Source: Actinoplanes sp. SE50/110
GTDB taxonomy: Bacteria > Actinomycetota > Actinomycetes > Mycobacteriales > Micromonosporaceae
Length of the DNA stretch: 64,000 nucleotides
Assembly: GCF_900119315.1 (NCBI RefSeq)
Contig: NZ_LT827010.1
Coordinates: 7,310,001 to 7,374,000 of the forward strand
Direction: 5' to 3'
The position numbers and the translations under genes were made by a program. A model generated the notes under the pieces. The model was not told the origin of the DNA and made no database searches. It was given only the letters and a program-made list of their open reading frames with translations. Of this stretch, positions 8,481 to 19,328 are shown in pieces (the stretch's first letter is position 1; every line of letters starts with the position of its first letter).

Positions 8481-8636
8481 GTGCATTGGTAGCGCGGCGC
8501 ACCCAGCTCACCGGGTGCAGCGGGACGCCGCGGCTCTCGGTGACTCACCATGCGGCCGAGCCGCGGCCCGGCGAAACGCCGGGCGGCAGCGACCGGCGTC
8601 GGACCCCGGCCACGCCGACAAGCCACGGCGCACAGG

Positions 8637-8668
8637 AATGTGGCCCATCTCGTTCGGTGGGCCACATT
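8637..8668 (-). terminator. Terminator of the crystallin-like gene
   Basis: AATGTGGCCCA and its complement form an 11-bp stem starting 11 bp downstream of the stop codon of the leftward gene at 8680-9006. Confidence 0.75.
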
Positions 8669-8679
8669 TCCTTAATCGG

Positions 8680-9006
8680 TCAGTTGGTGATGGTGTAAAC
8701 GTAGCGGCCGAGGGCCGAGATTCCGCCGTTGCCGACGACCCGGTAGGTGCCGTTGTCCGTCTTCAGCGTGAGGGTGCACGGCGAGTAGTTGCGGATCGAC
8801 GCGACATTCCGGTTCAGCGTCAGGTTGTTGACCGGAGTGCTGTAGTACTGCGAATTGCCCGTGTAGTTGAACCCCGTGTAGAGAATGAAGGTGCCGCTGC
8901 AACCCGCCGCCGATGCCGGGCTGCTGAGCTGCGGCGCGGCCAGCGCCGCGGTAGCCACAACAGCGGCAGCGGCCACGCGGGTCGCCCGTCCCCGTACGGT
9001 CTTCAT
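8680..9006 (-). CDS. Secreted beta/gamma-crystallin-like small protein (peptidase inhibitor I36-like)
   Basis: Protein of 108 aa. Residues 1-33 are a Sec signal peptide (MKTVRGR, hydrophobic Ala/Val core, SPASAA cleavage). The mature 75 residues start with a Cys and contain ILYTGFNYTGNSQYY and VASIRNYSPCTLTLKT. This is the Greek-key pattern of beta/gamma-crystallin/peptidase inhibitor I36 proteins of streptomycetes. Two cysteines could form one disulphide. The second of two adjacent ATGs (9006) is chosen because AGGAAA then sits 4-5 bp upstream. Monocistronic, with its own terminator. Inhibitor activity is not proven by sequence. Confidence 0.75.
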   Translation of the reverse strand: MKTVRGRATRVAAAAVVATAALAAPQLSSPASAAGCSGTFILYTGFNYTGNSQYYSTPVNNLTLNRNVASIRNYSPCTLTLKTDNGTYRVVGNGGISALGRYVYTITN

Positions 9007-10037
9007 CATTTTCCTGAACCCTTCCGGTTGGACCGCGTCAAGCGATCGACCATTCCTTGCCATGAGCCTTTGACTGCGGCCCGGACCGAGCATTTCAGCC
9101 ACAAATCCCATGGTTCAACATCAATGTGGTTCCGGAACTCGTCTAGCGCCCTGCGTTAGGAATAACCCGCCTACCAGGAACAACGGGCAATACGCGCCTC
9201 ATGGGCTTGCCTGAAATGACCGCACGCCCGCCGCCCGCGAGGCAACGGTATTGCATTTGCTGCCAAGTCGGCGACGATAGATTGCGGACAGCCCGATCGA
9301 GGACTCGGTCCACACAGACAATGTCCAGGAATTCGTTTTCGCGATAAGCGGATCACCATCGGCGCGATCGTCACCGGCGGAACACGATAGGCCGCCCTGA
9401 CCCCGTTGCACTCCGAGTCTTTCAGACCCGTAAACGTCGAGTCAATGCTTCGACAGCGTTCCGGAACCGTTCCGGAACCGCCATGGATGAGTCGAACGGC
9501 CACAGCTCCGGCCGCAACCGCGCCAGTTCGTCGCGCCATTCGGGCCACTCCGGAGCCGACCGGCAATTGCATGAGATCATCTCAAATACGTGGCGCGAAT
9601 CACACGAAAAAATAGTGACCGGCCATTTCACCAGCACAGTTGACGGATCGAAGCACACCGAAGCGTGTGGATGGAGCGCTCCGCCGGCCTACCGCGGCAG
9701 GCCCCGACGGAACAGCGAAATCCGCACGCTGCCGTCGCCGACGCGAAACCGGCGAGCCGCCACCCGGCCCCGCGCGGCCCGACAGCATGCACGACGACAC
9801 CGGGCCGCGCGGCGCAGGCAGAACCCGCCAGGCCGAGCGTCGTCGTCGCCCGCGCCGCACGGCGTGAGGCCGAACGGCGCGGTGCGGCGTACGGCGCAAG
9901 GCCGGGCGGCGCAGAGTCGTGCGGCGCGGGGCAGGTCGGCGCGGAGCCGGGTCAGCGCGGAGCCTGGCCGCATGAGGCGGTCAGCGCGGAGCCGAAGGGT
10001 GCGAGGCGGCCAGCGCGAGCCGAACGGCGCGAGGCGG
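9007..10037. other. Kilobase without a convincing gene
   Basis: The stretch 9007-9640 is less GC-rich than its surroundings. It holds the promoter of the crystallin-like gene at its left end and two overlapping copies of the palindrome GTTCCGGAAC at 9458-9467 and 9469-9478 (11-bp period). A short leftward ORF at 9422-9580 (WPEWRDELARLRPELWPFDSS) has protein-like character but no start signal, and may be a remnant. The part 9640-10037 is very GC-rich, repetitive sequence built on variants of GCCGAACGGCGCGAGG, without coding signal. Confidence 0.5.
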
Positions 10038-10685
10038 TCAGGCGTCGGGGACCCGAACGGAGATCTCGTCGCCCAGCAGGTAGCCCGCGGTGAGTTCGAG
10101 CTCGTCCCCGGACCAGAAGCGGCCCGGGTCGTACCAGTTGGCCTTGTGGTTGCGGGGCAGCAGACCCATGTCCTCGTAGGTGACCGCGACCACCTCGGCG
10201 CAGTAGGCGCGCTCCAGGGTGGCGTCGGTCTTCGCCGGTTTCCACGGCGGCTGGATCTGCGGGACCCGGCCGCGGACCCAGCGCCAGGCGAGCTGGGAGG
10301 TGGACGGAAACGGGGTGCCGTCCAGGCGCGCGACCGTTTTGAGGGCTTTGTCCTCCATGGCGCGGGTGACGCCCGGCTCCAGCTGGCGCAGCCAGCCCCG
10401 CTGGCCGTAGCGGCGGGCCCAGACGGTGACCGCGTCGCGCAGGTCGTGCAGCTGGACGCCGCGTTGGAAGGTGCCGGACCACATGTCGGGCAGGCTCCTG
10501 CCGAGCTCGGCGTGCCACATCAGTGGCGGCATGTCCTCGATCACCAGGGACATCCCGACATGGTTCACCGGGCTGTTGGTGAGGGTCTGAATGGCACGGT
10601 CGGGCCCGGACCGGCCCCGGAAGATCCAGATGTCGCCCGTGCGGGTCAGTTCAATGGCCTCGTCGAGGCTGATGTCGGCAACCAC
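10038..10685 (-). CDS. YiiX-like permuted papain-fold (NlpC/P60 superfamily) protein
   Basis: Protein of 215 aa. The N-terminal part reads LTRTGDIWIFRGR, then NHVGMSLVI with His42. The C-terminal part has AYCAEVVAVTYEDMGLL with Cys162. This His-first, Cys-later order with a GD.. strand at the start is the circularly permuted NlpC/P60 arrangement of YiiX/YebB-type amidases or acyltransferases. No signal peptide is visible, so it probably acts in the cytoplasm or at the membrane face. Start: GTG 10685; upstream in-frame residues are low-complexity Pro/Arg and unlikely. Divergent from a 56-aa membrane protein gene only 17 bp away. Confidence 0.65.
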   Translation of the reverse strand: MVADISLDEAIELTRTGDIWIFRGRSGPDRAIQTLTNSPVNHVGMSLVIEDMPPLMWHAELGRSLPDMWSGTFQRGVQLHDLRDAVTVWARRYGQRGWLRQLEPGVTRAMEDKALKTVARLDGTPFPSTSQLAWRWVRGRVPQIQPPWKPAKTDATLERAYCAEVVAVTYEDMGLLPRNHKANWYDPGRFWSGDELELTAGYLLGDEISVRVPDA

Positions 10686-10702
10686 GTGTCTATTCTCAGC
10701 AG

Positions 10703-10873
10703 ATGCGTTGGTGGAAGGTAGCGGGACTGGCGGGGCTGGCGGGAGTCGCGGCGACCGGGGTGGTGATCGCCCGGGCGGAGCGCCAACGACGCGCGTACAC
10801 CCCGGACGAGATTCGGAGCCGGCTGCACAGCCGGGTGGCCGAGGTGTCCACCCCGCCCGCCGAGGCGGAATAG
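10703..10873 (+). CDS. Very small membrane-anchored protein
   Basis: Protein of 56 aa from an ATG at 10703. Residues 1-24 (MRWWKVAGLAGLAGVAATGV...) make a single transmembrane helix. It is followed by a basic, charged tail, AERQRRAYTPDEIRSRLHSR, that looks like a short amphipathic helix. Codon use is typical of the genome. Proteins with this layout recur in actinomycetes as hypothetical proteins; the role is unknown. It shares a 17-bp divergent intergenic space with the papain-fold gene, so the two are likely co-controlled. Confidence 0.65.
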   Translation: MRWWKVAGLAGLAGVAATGVVIARAERQRRAYTPDEIRSRLHSRVAEVSTPPAEAE

Positions 10874-10928
10874 CCACCCAGCGGCCGGGACGACGGGGTC
10901 CGGCGGGGCGCGGACGGCGCGGCGCCGG

Positions 10929-11978
10929 TCACTTGGTCAGGTCCGTGTCGCGGAGCAGGGACCAGAGGCCGGCGCCGTCCGGGGCGGCGAACCACGTCTT
11001 GCCCCCGGACGGCACCGCCTCCGGGGTCTCGGTCGGCCCGGGCACCGCGCCGGCCAGCACCGCCTGGGTCGGTGACAGCCGCCGGATGGCGACGGCCGCC
11101 ACGTTGTCCGGGTGCTCGCGGGCGAACTCGGAGTAGATCTCCTGGTCGTGCTGACCGTCGTCGCCGACCAGCAGCCATCTGACGCCGGGGAACTCGTCGG
11201 CGAGGCGGCGCAGCGTGGTGCGCTTGTGCTCCTGACCGCTGCGGAACCAGCGGTCGGCCGTGGGCCCCCAGTCGGTGAGCAGAATCGGACCCGCGGGGTA
11301 GAGGTGCCGGCTCAGGAACCGGGTCAGCGTGGGCGCGACGTTCCACGCCCCGGTGGAGAGGTAGATCACCGGGGCGCCCGGGTTGGCGTTGATCAGCCGC
11401 TCGTAGAGCACCGCCATGCCGGGCACCGCCATCCGCGCGTGCTCGTCGAGGACGAACGTGTTCCATGCGGCGAGCAGCGGCCGGGGCAGGGCGGTGACCA
11501 TCACCGTGTCGTCGATGTCGGAGACCAGGCCGAACTTCACGGCCGGGTCGATCACCCGGATCGGCGCGTCGACCGGGGCCCCGCCCTCGCAGTGGATGCG
11601 GACGCTGGCCCAGCCGGGCGCGAGGTCGCCCTTGACCCGGCAGTCGATGTAGCCGCTGCGGTCGGTGCGGGTCTCGGTGACGCTGCCGCCCACCTCGATG
11701 CGCACCGTGGCGCCGCTGACCGGGGTGGTGGTGAAGCTGCGCCAGCCGCGCACCTTCTCCCGTTTCCGCCGGACCAGGCGGGGCCGGGAGAGCAGCACCC
11801 GGGCCATCACCCGGGCCCAGCCGGGCGCGCCGTAACCGGTGTAGGCCGTGATGTACGGCTTCCACCCACGGTTGCGCAGGCCGCGCTCGATGATCTCGTG
11901 CACGGCGTCCTCGACCAGGGCCGCCCGGTGCATCCGCGCCACGGCCGCGGACGTCTCCGCCGGTGTCGCCGCCACCAT
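10929..11978 (-). CDS. App1-type phosphatidate phosphatase (DUF2183)
   Basis: Protein of 349 aa. The N-terminal third (to about 140) is a beta-rich domain, including TTTPVSGATVRIEVGG. The App1 catalytic domain follows, with the HAD-like nucleophile motif SDIDDTVMVT, then PVIYLSTGAWN, LLTDWGPTADRW, a Lys in HKRTTLRRL and LLVGDDGQHDQEIY. These are all the expected acidic and Lys residues. Yeast App1 hydrolyses phosphatidate; bacterial members are widespread but little studied. No signal peptide. ATG 11978 is preceded by GAGGAGGAG. Part of a run of leftward genes, with 139 bp before the next one. Confidence 0.85.
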   Translation of the reverse strand: MVAATPAETSAAVARMHRAALVEDAVHEIIERGLRNRGWKPYITAYTGYGAPGWARVMARVLLSRPRLVRRKREKVRGWRSFTTTPVSGATVRIEVGGSVTETRTDRSGYIDCRVKGDLAPGWASVRIHCEGGAPVDAPIRVIDPAVKFGLVSDIDDTVMVTALPRPLLAAWNTFVLDEHARMAVPGMAVLYERLINANPGAPVIYLSTGAWNVAPTLTRFLSRHLYPAGPILLTDWGPTADRWFRSGQEHKRTTLRRLADEFPGVRWLLVGDDGQHDQEIYSEFAREHPDNVAAVAIRRLSPTQAVLAGAVPGPTETPEAVPSGGKTWFAAPDGAGLWSLLRDTDLTK

Positions 11979-12057
11979 CTCCTCCTCGCCGTCCCGCCTG
12001 CCACCCGCCGCGCCAAACGTTACCGGGCGGGTACGACAAGCCGCTCGCCAATGTGAG

Positions 12058-12087
12058 CCGGGTCCGGCCGGGGTCGGCCGGACCCGG
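12058..12087 (-). terminator. Hairpin after the gene at 12118
   Basis: CCGGGTCCGGCCG, 4-base loop, and its complement form a perfect 13-bp stem 30 bp downstream of the stop of the leftward gene. Confidence 0.75.
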
Positions 12088-12117
12088 GCCGGGCCGGGCG
12101 GCTGCGGCCCGGTCCAG

Positions 12118-12822
12118 TTAGGCCGGTGCGGCGCTCGCCGGCAGATCGGCGGTCGTCCACTGCTCGGTCCACCACTGCTGGTCGGCCGGTTCCGGCACGT
12201 CGACCAGCAGCGGAGCGGCCATCGCCTCGGCGCGCAGCCCGCGCAGCGCCTCGGCGGCGGCGTCGGCGGACCGCCAGGCGGCGCGTTCCCGCTCGACCGC
12301 CTCCCGGTAGCCGGTCAGCCGGTTGGCCCGGACCGCCTGGGCCAGCACCCATTCCTGCTGGACCGGATGCAGCCGCGGGTTCCAGCCGCGGTGCGCGAAG
12401 ACGTCGTTGAGCTGGTCGATGGAGAGGTCCTGGCTGCGGCAGAGCTCGCTGGCCGCGCGGTGCAGGAAGCGTTCCCGGTCGACGTTCTCGCCGGGTTTGC
12501 GGCGGCGGTCGAGCAGCGGGTACACCCCGGCCGCGGCGATCCGCCGGGCGACCCGGTCGGCTTTCTCGTACGCCGCCCAGGCGTCGTCGACGGCCTGCTG
12601 GGCGGCCTGCCAGTCGGCACGGCGCCGGTCGGCGGTCGCCCGGGCGCGGCCGGCCGCGATGGCCACCTCGCCGGCGTACCGCTCGCGGTCGGTGACGTCC
12701 GGAGCGGGCTCGGTGAGCACGCGGGGCACCGAGACGGTGGCCGCGGCGACGGCGAGCAGCAACACGATGATCAGCCAGATCGCGACGGCTTGCGGGACGG
12801 AATTCAGGAAGGCGGAATCCAC
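12118..12822 (-). CDS. Membrane-anchored protein with helical domain, unknown function
   Basis: Protein of 234 aa. One transmembrane helix at about residues 13-34 (AVAIWLIIVLLLAVAAATV), with a short outside N-terminus. The rest is Ala/Arg/Glu-rich and helical, with probable coiled coil at about 55-100 (ARATADRRRADWQAAQQAVDD). A central piece, DQLNDVFAHRGWNPRLHPVQQEWVLAQA, looks like a compact helical module. No recognised catalytic motif. The small Ala/Pro-rich membrane protein upstream on the same strand may be co-transcribed (51-bp gap). Confidence 0.65.
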   Translation of the reverse strand: MDSAFLNSVPQAVAIWLIIVLLLAVAAATVSVPRVLTEPAPDVTDRERYAGEVAIAAGRARATADRRRADWQAAQQAVDDAWAAYEKADRVARRIAAAGVYPLLDRRRKPGENVDRERFLHRAASELCRSQDLSIDQLNDVFAHRGWNPRLHPVQQEWVLAQAVRANRLTGYREAVERERAAWRSADAAAEALRGLRAEAMAAPLLVDVPEPADQQWWTEQWTTADLPASAAPA

Positions 12823-12873
12823 GGAACACCCCCACGGGCAAAAGGGATCGACGGGCCGAACGATGAGAATCGG

Positions 12874-13251
12874 TCAGCGGGTCGGGGGTGCCCGGGAGTC
12901 GCCGGTGGCCGGGACGACCCCGGCCGGGAGGGTGCCGGTGGGCGGGACGACGGCCGGGGCCGCCCCCGCGGCGGCAACCGGTGCCGCCGGCGGCACCGCC
13001 GCCGGAGCCGCGTCCGAGGTGGCGGCTGACGCCGCCGGTGCGGCGGAGGACCCCGCGGTAGGCGCGGCCGAAGACCCGACGGAAGACCCGACGGAAGGCG
13101 CGGCCGAAAACCCGCCGACAGGCCCGGCGACCGGGCCGCCGAACGGCAGGCGCAGCGTCACCGCCAGGGCGAGAACCGCCAGGCTGGTGAGGAACCGCAG
13201 CAGGCGGCGACCGTCCCACGAACGGTCGGCCCCACGCGCCACAGCGGTCAC
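12874..13251 (-). CDS. Small Ala/Pro-rich membrane protein
   Basis: About 125 aa from a GTG at 13251; an alternative in-frame start lies at 13287. A basic N-terminus is followed by one hydrophobic helix (RFLTSLAVLALAVTLRLPF). After it comes a long, low-complexity Ala/Pro/Ser/Val tail with imperfect repeats (SSVGSSAAPTAGSSAAP). It is probably a single-pass protein with an extracellular disordered stalk. Low complexity makes the coding call less secure, but frame and strand agree with the next gene downstream. Confidence 0.45.
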   Translation of the reverse strand: MTAVARGADRSWDGRRLLRFLTSLAVLALAVTLRLPFGGPVAGPVGGFSAAPSVGSSVGSSAAPTAGSSAAPAASAATSDAAPAAVPPAAPVAAAGAAPAVVPPTGTLPAGVVPATGDSRAPPTR

Positions 13252-13347
13252 ACTGATCAACCTACCGGGGTGACCGGCAACGCGCACCGGTCGTTTCGGT
13301 CACGGCCACCGGATGGAGGTCACATCCGGTCATCCCGACGAGGGACG

Positions 13348-14211
13348 ATGGGTGTCATGGACCTCGGTTTGGTGGAGCAGGTGGCCCGGCTCGACGGCTG
13401 GCTCGGCGACGGTGGCGTGGTGGTGCTGAGCGGGGCGGGCCTGTCCACCGACTCCGGCATCCCGGATTACCGGGGCCCGTCCGGCTCGGCCCGGCGCAAC
13501 ACCCCGATGACCTATCAGACGTTCACCGGCGATCCGCTGGCCCGCCGGCGGTACTGGGCGCGCAGTCATCTGGGCTGGCACACGATCGGTCTGGCTCGGC
13601 CGAACGACGGTCATCGGGCGGTGGCCCGCTGGCAGGAGCGCGGCCTGCTGCACGGGGTGATCACGCAGAACGTGGACGGCCTGCATCAGGCGGCCGGCGC
13701 CCGGGACGTGGTGGAGTTGCACGGCAATCTGGCCCGGATCACCTGCCTGGCCTGCGGCGCGCTGACCCCGCGGACCGAGCTGGCGGCCCGGTTGTCGGCG
13801 GCGAACCCGAATTTCGCCGTGGTCGCCTCGGCGGTGAACGCGGACGGCGACGCCGAGCTGGACGACGCCGCGCTGGACGGGTTCACCCCGGTCGACTGCC
13901 TGGCGTGTGGTGGCCTGCTGAAGCCGGACGTGGTCTATTTCGGCGAGACGGTGCCGCCGGAACGGGTGTCCCGGGCGTTCGAGCTGGTCGCCGGCGCCCG
14001 CACGCTGCTGGTGCTGGGTTCTTCGCTGACCGTGATGTCGGGGCGCCGGTTCGTGCTGCGCGCGGTGAAGCAGGGGGTGCGGGTGGCGATCGTGAACCGG
14101 GGGGTGACCCGCGGCGAGCCGTACGCGGATCTGGTGATCGACGCGCCGCTCGGCGTGGTGCTGCCGAACCTGGCCGCGGAGACCGAAACGTACCGATTGT
14201 TGCCTCGCTGA
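13348..14211 (+). CDS. Sir2-type NAD-dependent protein deacylase
   Basis: Protein of 287 aa. NAD-binding motifs GAGLSTDSGIPDYRG and TQNVDGLHQAAG are intact, as is the catalytic His in ELHGN. The zinc site has two Cys pairs (CLAC and CLAC, about 60 residues apart), then KPDVVYFGE and LLVLGSSLTV. Sirtuins remove acetyl or other acyl groups from lysines, for example on acetyl-CoA synthetase. ATG 13348 is chosen (GAGGGA 5 bp upstream); a second ATG lies 9 bp later. The longer frame from 13270 adds non-conserved residues. Confidence 0.92.
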   Translation: MGVMDLGLVEQVARLDGWLGDGGVVVLSGAGLSTDSGIPDYRGPSGSARRNTPMTYQTFTGDPLARRRYWARSHLGWHTIGLARPNDGHRAVARWQERGLLHGVITQNVDGLHQAAGARDVVELHGNLARITCLACGALTPRTELAARLSAANPNFAVVASAVNADGDAELDDAALDGFTPVDCLACGGLLKPDVVYFGETVPPERVSRAFELVAGARTLLVLGSSLTVMSGRRFVLRAVKQGVRVAIVNRGVTRGEPYADLVIDAPLGVVLPNLAAETETYRLLPR

Positions 14212-14297
14212 ACGAACCCGAAGCGCCCTGGTTACCGGAACGAAACCTAATTTGATCCCCCGGCACATTGACGTGACAGCCCTCACTGCGGTTGACT

Positions 14298-14333
14298 CCG
14301 AAACCGGTACCGAAACCGGTTCCGAACCCCGGT
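14298..14333. promoter_or_regulatory. Three tandem 12-bp units, probable LacI-family operator region
   Basis: CCGAAACCGGTA, CCGAAACCGGTT and CCGAACCCCGGT stand head to tail 34 bp upstream of the LacI-type regulator's GTG. Each of the first two contains the palindrome ACCGGT. The position suggests autoregulation and control of the downstream transporter operon. No second copy was found before the solute-binding protein gene. Confidence 0.5.
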
Positions 14334-14366
14334 GCAACACGCTGGTTACCAACCTCGGAGGAACTT

Positions 14367-15377
14367 GTGCCGATCACCATCGCCGACGTGGCGGCCCGGG
14401 CGAAGGTCAGCAAGACGACCGTGTCCCGGGTTCTCAACGGCAAGGGTGAGCTGGACGAGTCGACCGCCGCGCGGGTCCGTGCGGTGATCGAGGAGCTCGG
14501 CTACGTCCCCAGCGCCCGCGCGGTCAACCTGGCTCGCGGACGCACCCGGGTGATCGGCATGCTGGTGCCCTCGCTGACCTGGCCCTGGATGGGTGAGGTG
14601 CTGCAGGGCGCGGTCGACGTGCTGGAGTCCGAGGAGTACGGCCTGCTGCTGTTCACCTTCAACCGCGGCGACGAGTCGATGCGGCAGTTCGCCGCCCAGG
14701 TCGCCGCCAAGTCGTTCGACGGCCTGCTGGCGATCGAGCCGGAGGGCACCCTGAGCTATCTCGCCACCCTGCACAGCCGCGGCCTGCCGATGGTGCTGAT
14801 CGACGACCGTGACCAGATCTCCGGCGGCCAGATCCCGACCGTCGGCACCACCAACCACAGCGGGGCGGCCGACGCGGCCCGGCACCTGCTGGAGATCGGG
14901 CGCCACAAGCCGCTGCTGATCACCGGCCCGTCCCGGTTCGGGTGCACCGTGCAGCGCACCGACGGCTTCGCCACGGTCTACGCCGAGGCCGGCCACCCGA
15001 TTCCGGAACACTGCGTGGTCACCGGCGACTTCACGGTGGCCTGCGGCGCCGACGCGGTCAAGCGGGCGTTCGACGCCGGACTCGACTTCGACGCCGTCTT
15101 CTGCCACAACGACCTGTCCGCCTTCGGCGCCGTGCAGGCCATCCAGGACGCCGGCCGGCGGGTGCCGGAGGACGTCGCGGTGGTCGGCTTCGACGACATC
15201 CCGATGGCGGCCCACCATCAGCCTCCACTGTCGACCGTGCATCAGCCGATGCGCGAGATGGGCGAGGCGGCGGCCCGCACGCTGCTCGCCCACTTCGAGG
15301 GCACCGCGCTGCCGAACCGGCCGACGGTGATCCCGGCGACGTTCGTGGCCCGGTCCTCGACAAGAGCCAAGCCCTAG
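14367..15377 (+). CDS. LacI family transcriptional regulator of the sugar locus
   Basis: Protein of 336 aa. The N-terminal LacI helix-turn-helix and hinge are [25 protein letters not shown] through [13 protein letters not shown]. The periplasmic-binding-protein-like effector domain follows, ending with [13 protein letters not shown] and a typical [11 protein letters not shown] segment. GTG 14367 is preceded by a strong GGAGGA. It heads a same-strand cluster of Opp-type ABC transporter and GH1 beta-glucosidase genes, so the effector is probably a beta-linked oligosaccharide (cellobiose-like), by genomic context only. The gap to the solute-binding protein gene is 154 bp. Confidence 0.92.
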   Translation: MPITIADVAARAKVSKTTVSRVLNGKGELDESTAARVRAVIEELGYVPSARAVNLARGRTRVIGMLVPSLTWPWMGEVLQGAVDVLESEEYGLLLFTFNRGDESMRQFAAQVAAKSFDGLLAIEPEGTLSYLATLHSRGLPMVLIDDRDQISGGQIPTVGTTNHSGAADAARHLLEIGRHKPLLITGPSRFGCTVQRTDGFATVYAEAGHPIPEHCVVTGDFTVACGADAVKRAFDAGLDFDAVFCHNDLSAFGAVQAIQDAGRRVPEDVAVVGFDDIPMAAHHQPPLSTVHQPMREMGEAAARTLLAHFEGTALPNRPTVIPATFVARSSTRAKP

Positions 15378-15531
15378 CGCCCACCGATAACGAAGCACTC
15401 CCGTTCGACCGGCCCCGGCCGGCCGGGCGACCCCGCGCACCTCGGGGCCGGCATCCGCCGGTCACGCGATGGCGCACGCCCTCCGGGCACCCCTCTCACC
15501 CCGAATTCCGCCAATCCGAGGAGATTCTCCG

Positions 15532-17217
15532 ATGCAGAGAAGGAAGCTGTTCGCGGTCGCCCTGGCGGGCGTGCTCGCCACCGGCGGCGTGGCCGCCTGT
15601 GGTGACTCGCCGAACAACAACAAGAACGCCAGCAACAGCAAGGGCGCCGACTTCCTGTCGATCGGCATGCCGAACGGCACCGTGACCGAGAGCAACAACC
15701 CGTTCCTCGGCACCTCGGCCGCCGCCTCGCTGGGCTACCGCTGGACCATCTACGAGCCCCTCGGCATGTGGAACAACGTCAAGCCGGCCGAGCCCGCCAA
15801 GCCGTGGCTGGCCAGCGACATCAAGTGGGCGCCGGACTACAAGCAGCTGGATGTCACCATCCGGGACAACGCCACCTGGTCGGACGGGCAGAAGCTGACC
15901 GCCGAGGACGTGGCGTACACGTTCAATCTGATCAAGTCGAACGAGGCGCTGAACATCTTCGCGCTGCCGCTGGACCAGATCACCCCGAACGGCAACAAGG
16001 TCACGATCGCCTTCAAGACCTCGCAGTTCACCACCTGGCACAAGATCATCAGTCAGATCCCGATCGTCCCGAAGCACGTCTGGGAGAAGATCGCGGACCC
16101 GGCCAAGGACCCGATCAAGGAACCGGTCGGCTCCGGTCCGTACACCCTCAAGACGTTCAGCCAGCAGGGCATCGTTCTTGAGCGTCGGGAGAGCGGTTAC
16201 TGGCAGAGCCCGCCGGCCGTCAAGGAGCTGCGCTACACGTCCTACACCGACAACAACGCGCAGACCACCGCGCTGGCCACCGGCCAGTCCGAGTGGAGCT
16301 TCGTGTTCATCCCGAACTACCAGCAGACCTTCGTCGCCAAGGACCCGCAGCACTTCAAGGTGTGGGCGCCGGGCGTGCTGGGCATCCACGGCCTCTACAT
16401 CAACACCACCAGGGCGCCGTTCGACGACCCGAAGCTGCGCCAGGCGATGAACATGGTGATCAACCGGGCCGACATCTTCAACCAGGCCGAGGCCGGCTAC
16501 TTCCACCCGGAGCTGAAGAGCATCACGGGCCTGCCGTCCGGCGCCGGTGACGCTTTCATCACCGACGCGTACAAGGGCCAGGACCTGAAGGTCGACGTCG
16601 AAGGCGCCAAGACGCTGCTCGCCGGGGCCGGCTACAAGCTGGACGGCACCACGCTGAAGGACAAGAGCGGCAAGCCGGTCACCATCAAGCTCAGCGACCC
16701 GGCGCCGTGGTCGGACTACCAGACCACGCTGGAGATCATCAAGGGCAACCTGGCCGAGATCGGCATCGCCGCCACGGTCGAGAAGCCGAACCAGAACGTC
16801 TGGGACCAGAACGTGCAGAAGGGTGACTTCGGCGGCGTCATGCGCTGGACCAACGGTGGCTCGACGCCGTTCGACATCTACCAGACGGTGATGGACGGCG
16901 ACCTGCTCAAGCCGATCGGCGAGCTGGCCCAGCAGGGCAACTTCGGCCGGTTCAAGAGCCCGGAGGCGACCGCCGCGCTCAAGGCGTACGCCAACGCGAC
17001 CAGTGACGCGGACCGCACCACCGCGCTCGCGACGCTCCAGAAGATCTTCGTGGAGCAGGCCCCGATGCTGCCGATCGGCTCGGACAACGTCGGCGGCGCG
17101 ATCAGCACCAAGAACTGGGTCGGCTGGCCCTCGGAGGCGGACCAGTACGCCCCGCTGCAGCCCACCCAGTCCGGCGCGCTCGACGTGATCATGCACCTCA
17201 AGCCCGCCAACTCCTGA
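15532..17217 (+). CDS. Opp-type ABC transporter solute-binding lipoprotein (SBP family 5)
   Basis: Protein of 561 aa. Lipoprotein signal peptide: MQRRKLF, hydrophobic core, GVAACG lipobox with Cys23. The mature part is an SBP_bac_5 protein: [58 protein letters not shown]. This class binds peptides, but several branches bind cello- or other oligosaccharides. With a LacI regulator and a GH1 enzyme in the same cluster, a sugar ligand is more likely (inference). ATG 15532 has GAGGAGA upstream. A hairpin follows the gene, consistent with higher expression of the binding protein than of the permease genes. Confidence 0.9.
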   Translation: MQRRKLFAVALAGVLATGGVAACGDSPNNNKNASNSKGADFLSIGMPNGTVTESNNPFLGTSAAASLGYRWTIYEPLGMWNNVKPAEPAKPWLASDIKWAPDYKQLDVTIRDNATWSDGQKLTAEDVAYTFNLIKSNEALNIFALPLDQITPNGNKVTIAFKTSQFTTWHKIISQIPIVPKHVWEKIADPAKDPIKEPVGSGPYTLKTFSQQGIVLERRESGYWQSPPAVKELRYTSYTDNNAQTTALATGQSEWSFVFIPNYQQTFVAKDPQHFKVWAPGVLGIHGLYINTTRAPFDDPKLRQAMNMVINRADIFNQAEAGYFHPELKSITGLPSGAGDAFITDAYKGQDLKVDVEGAKTLLAGAGYKLDGTTLKDKSGKPVTIKLSDPAPWSDYQTTLEIIKGNLAEIGIAATVEKPNQNVWDQNVQKGDFGGVMRWTNGGSTPFDIYQTVMDGDLLKPIGELAQQGNFGRFKSPEATAALKAYANATSDADRTTALATLQKIFVEQAPMLPIGSDNVGGAISTKNWVGWPSEADQYAPLQPTQSGALDVIMHLKPANS

Positions 17218-17226
17218 TCGTCTGAC

Positions 17227-17259
17227 ACGGGCGCCCCGGCTCATCCCCGGGGCGCCCGT
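17227..17259 (+). terminator. Hairpin between binding protein and ATPase genes
   Basis: ACGGGCGCCCCGG, a short loop, and CCGGGGCGCCCGT, then CTT. It lies 10 bp after the stop and is a likely partial terminator or mRNA 3' stabiliser inside the operon. Confidence 0.7.
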
Positions 17260-17292
17260 CTTCCCTGCTCGCTGCTTCAAAAGGACACCGGC

Positions 17293-18344
<1,052 letters not shown>

Positions 18345-18348
<4 letters not shown>

Positions 18349-19325
18349 AATACCTGCTCCAGCGCATCGCGTTCTACCTCTTCACGGCGTGGGCCGCGAT
18401 CACCCTGAACTTCTTCATCCCGCGGCTGATCCCGGGCGACCCGGTGCAGGCGCTGATCGCCCGGTATCAGGGCCAGATCAGCTCGCAGGCCACCCAGTCG
18501 CTGTACGTCCTTTTCGGGCTGGACAAGACCAAGAGCCTCTGGTCGCAGTACGTCGACTACTGGGTGCAGCTGTTCCACGGCGACCTGGGCCTGTCGTTCG
18601 CCTTCTTCCCGACCCCGGTCTCCGAGATCATCAAGACCAGCCTGCCGTGGACCCTGATGCTGGTCGGCATCACCACGGTGATCAGCTTCTTCCTCGGCAC
18701 CGGGCTGGGCGTGCTGGCCGGCTGGCGGCGCGGCTCGTGGGCGGACGGCCTGCTGCCGGTGACCACGTTCCTCTCCTCGGTGCCGTACTTCTGGCTCGGC
18801 ATCATCGCGATCTACCTGCTCACCGGGCCGGACAGCTTCTTCCCGTCGTCCGGCGGCTTCGACAACGGCCTGGTGCCGGCGTTCGACCAGTACTTCATCC
18901 CGAGTGCGCTGCGGCACAGCCTGCTGCCGGCGCTGACCATCCTGATCTCCTCGGTCAGCGGCTGGATCCTGAGCATGCGCAACATGATGGTGACGGTGTC
19001 CAGTGAGGACTACATCACCGTGGCGCACGCCAAGGGGCTCTCCGACCGCCGGGTGGCGTTGAGCTACGCGGCCCGCAACGCGCTGCTGCCGAACGTCTCC
19101 GGGTTCGCGCTGTCGCTCGGCTTCATCGTCGGCGGCACGCTGCTCGTGGAGATCGTCTTCTCCTACCCGGGTGTCGGCTTCGAGCTCTTCCAGGCGCTGG
19201 GCGCCTCGGACTACCCGCTGATGCAGGGCATCTTCCTGATCATCACGATCTCGGTGCTGGTGGCGAACCTGCTCGCGGACGTCGCGTACCTGCTCCTCGA
19301 CCCGCGCACCCGCAAGGAGGGCTGA
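18345..19325 (+). CDS. Opp-type ABC transporter permease (OppB-like)
   Basis: Protein of 326 aa starting with the GTG of a GTGA overlap. The N-terminal signature [32 protein letters not shown] is the OppB/DppB type. The remaining five membrane helices surround the EAA-like loop ([15 protein letters not shown].. AARNALLP). [14 protein letters not shown] near the C-terminus is also diagnostic. It pairs with the permease that starts 4 bp later. Confidence 0.92.
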
Positions 19326-19328
19326 CCC

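Noticed and set aside
9171-9572. 133-codon leftward ORF in the gap upstream of the crystallin-like gene
   Set aside because: No family resemblance, low third-position G/C compared with neighbours, no ribosome site; most likely chance.
9422-9658. 78-codon leftward ORF with protein-like text (EWPEWRDELARLRPEL)
   Set aside because: No start signal and no partner; kept only as a possible remnant in the region note.
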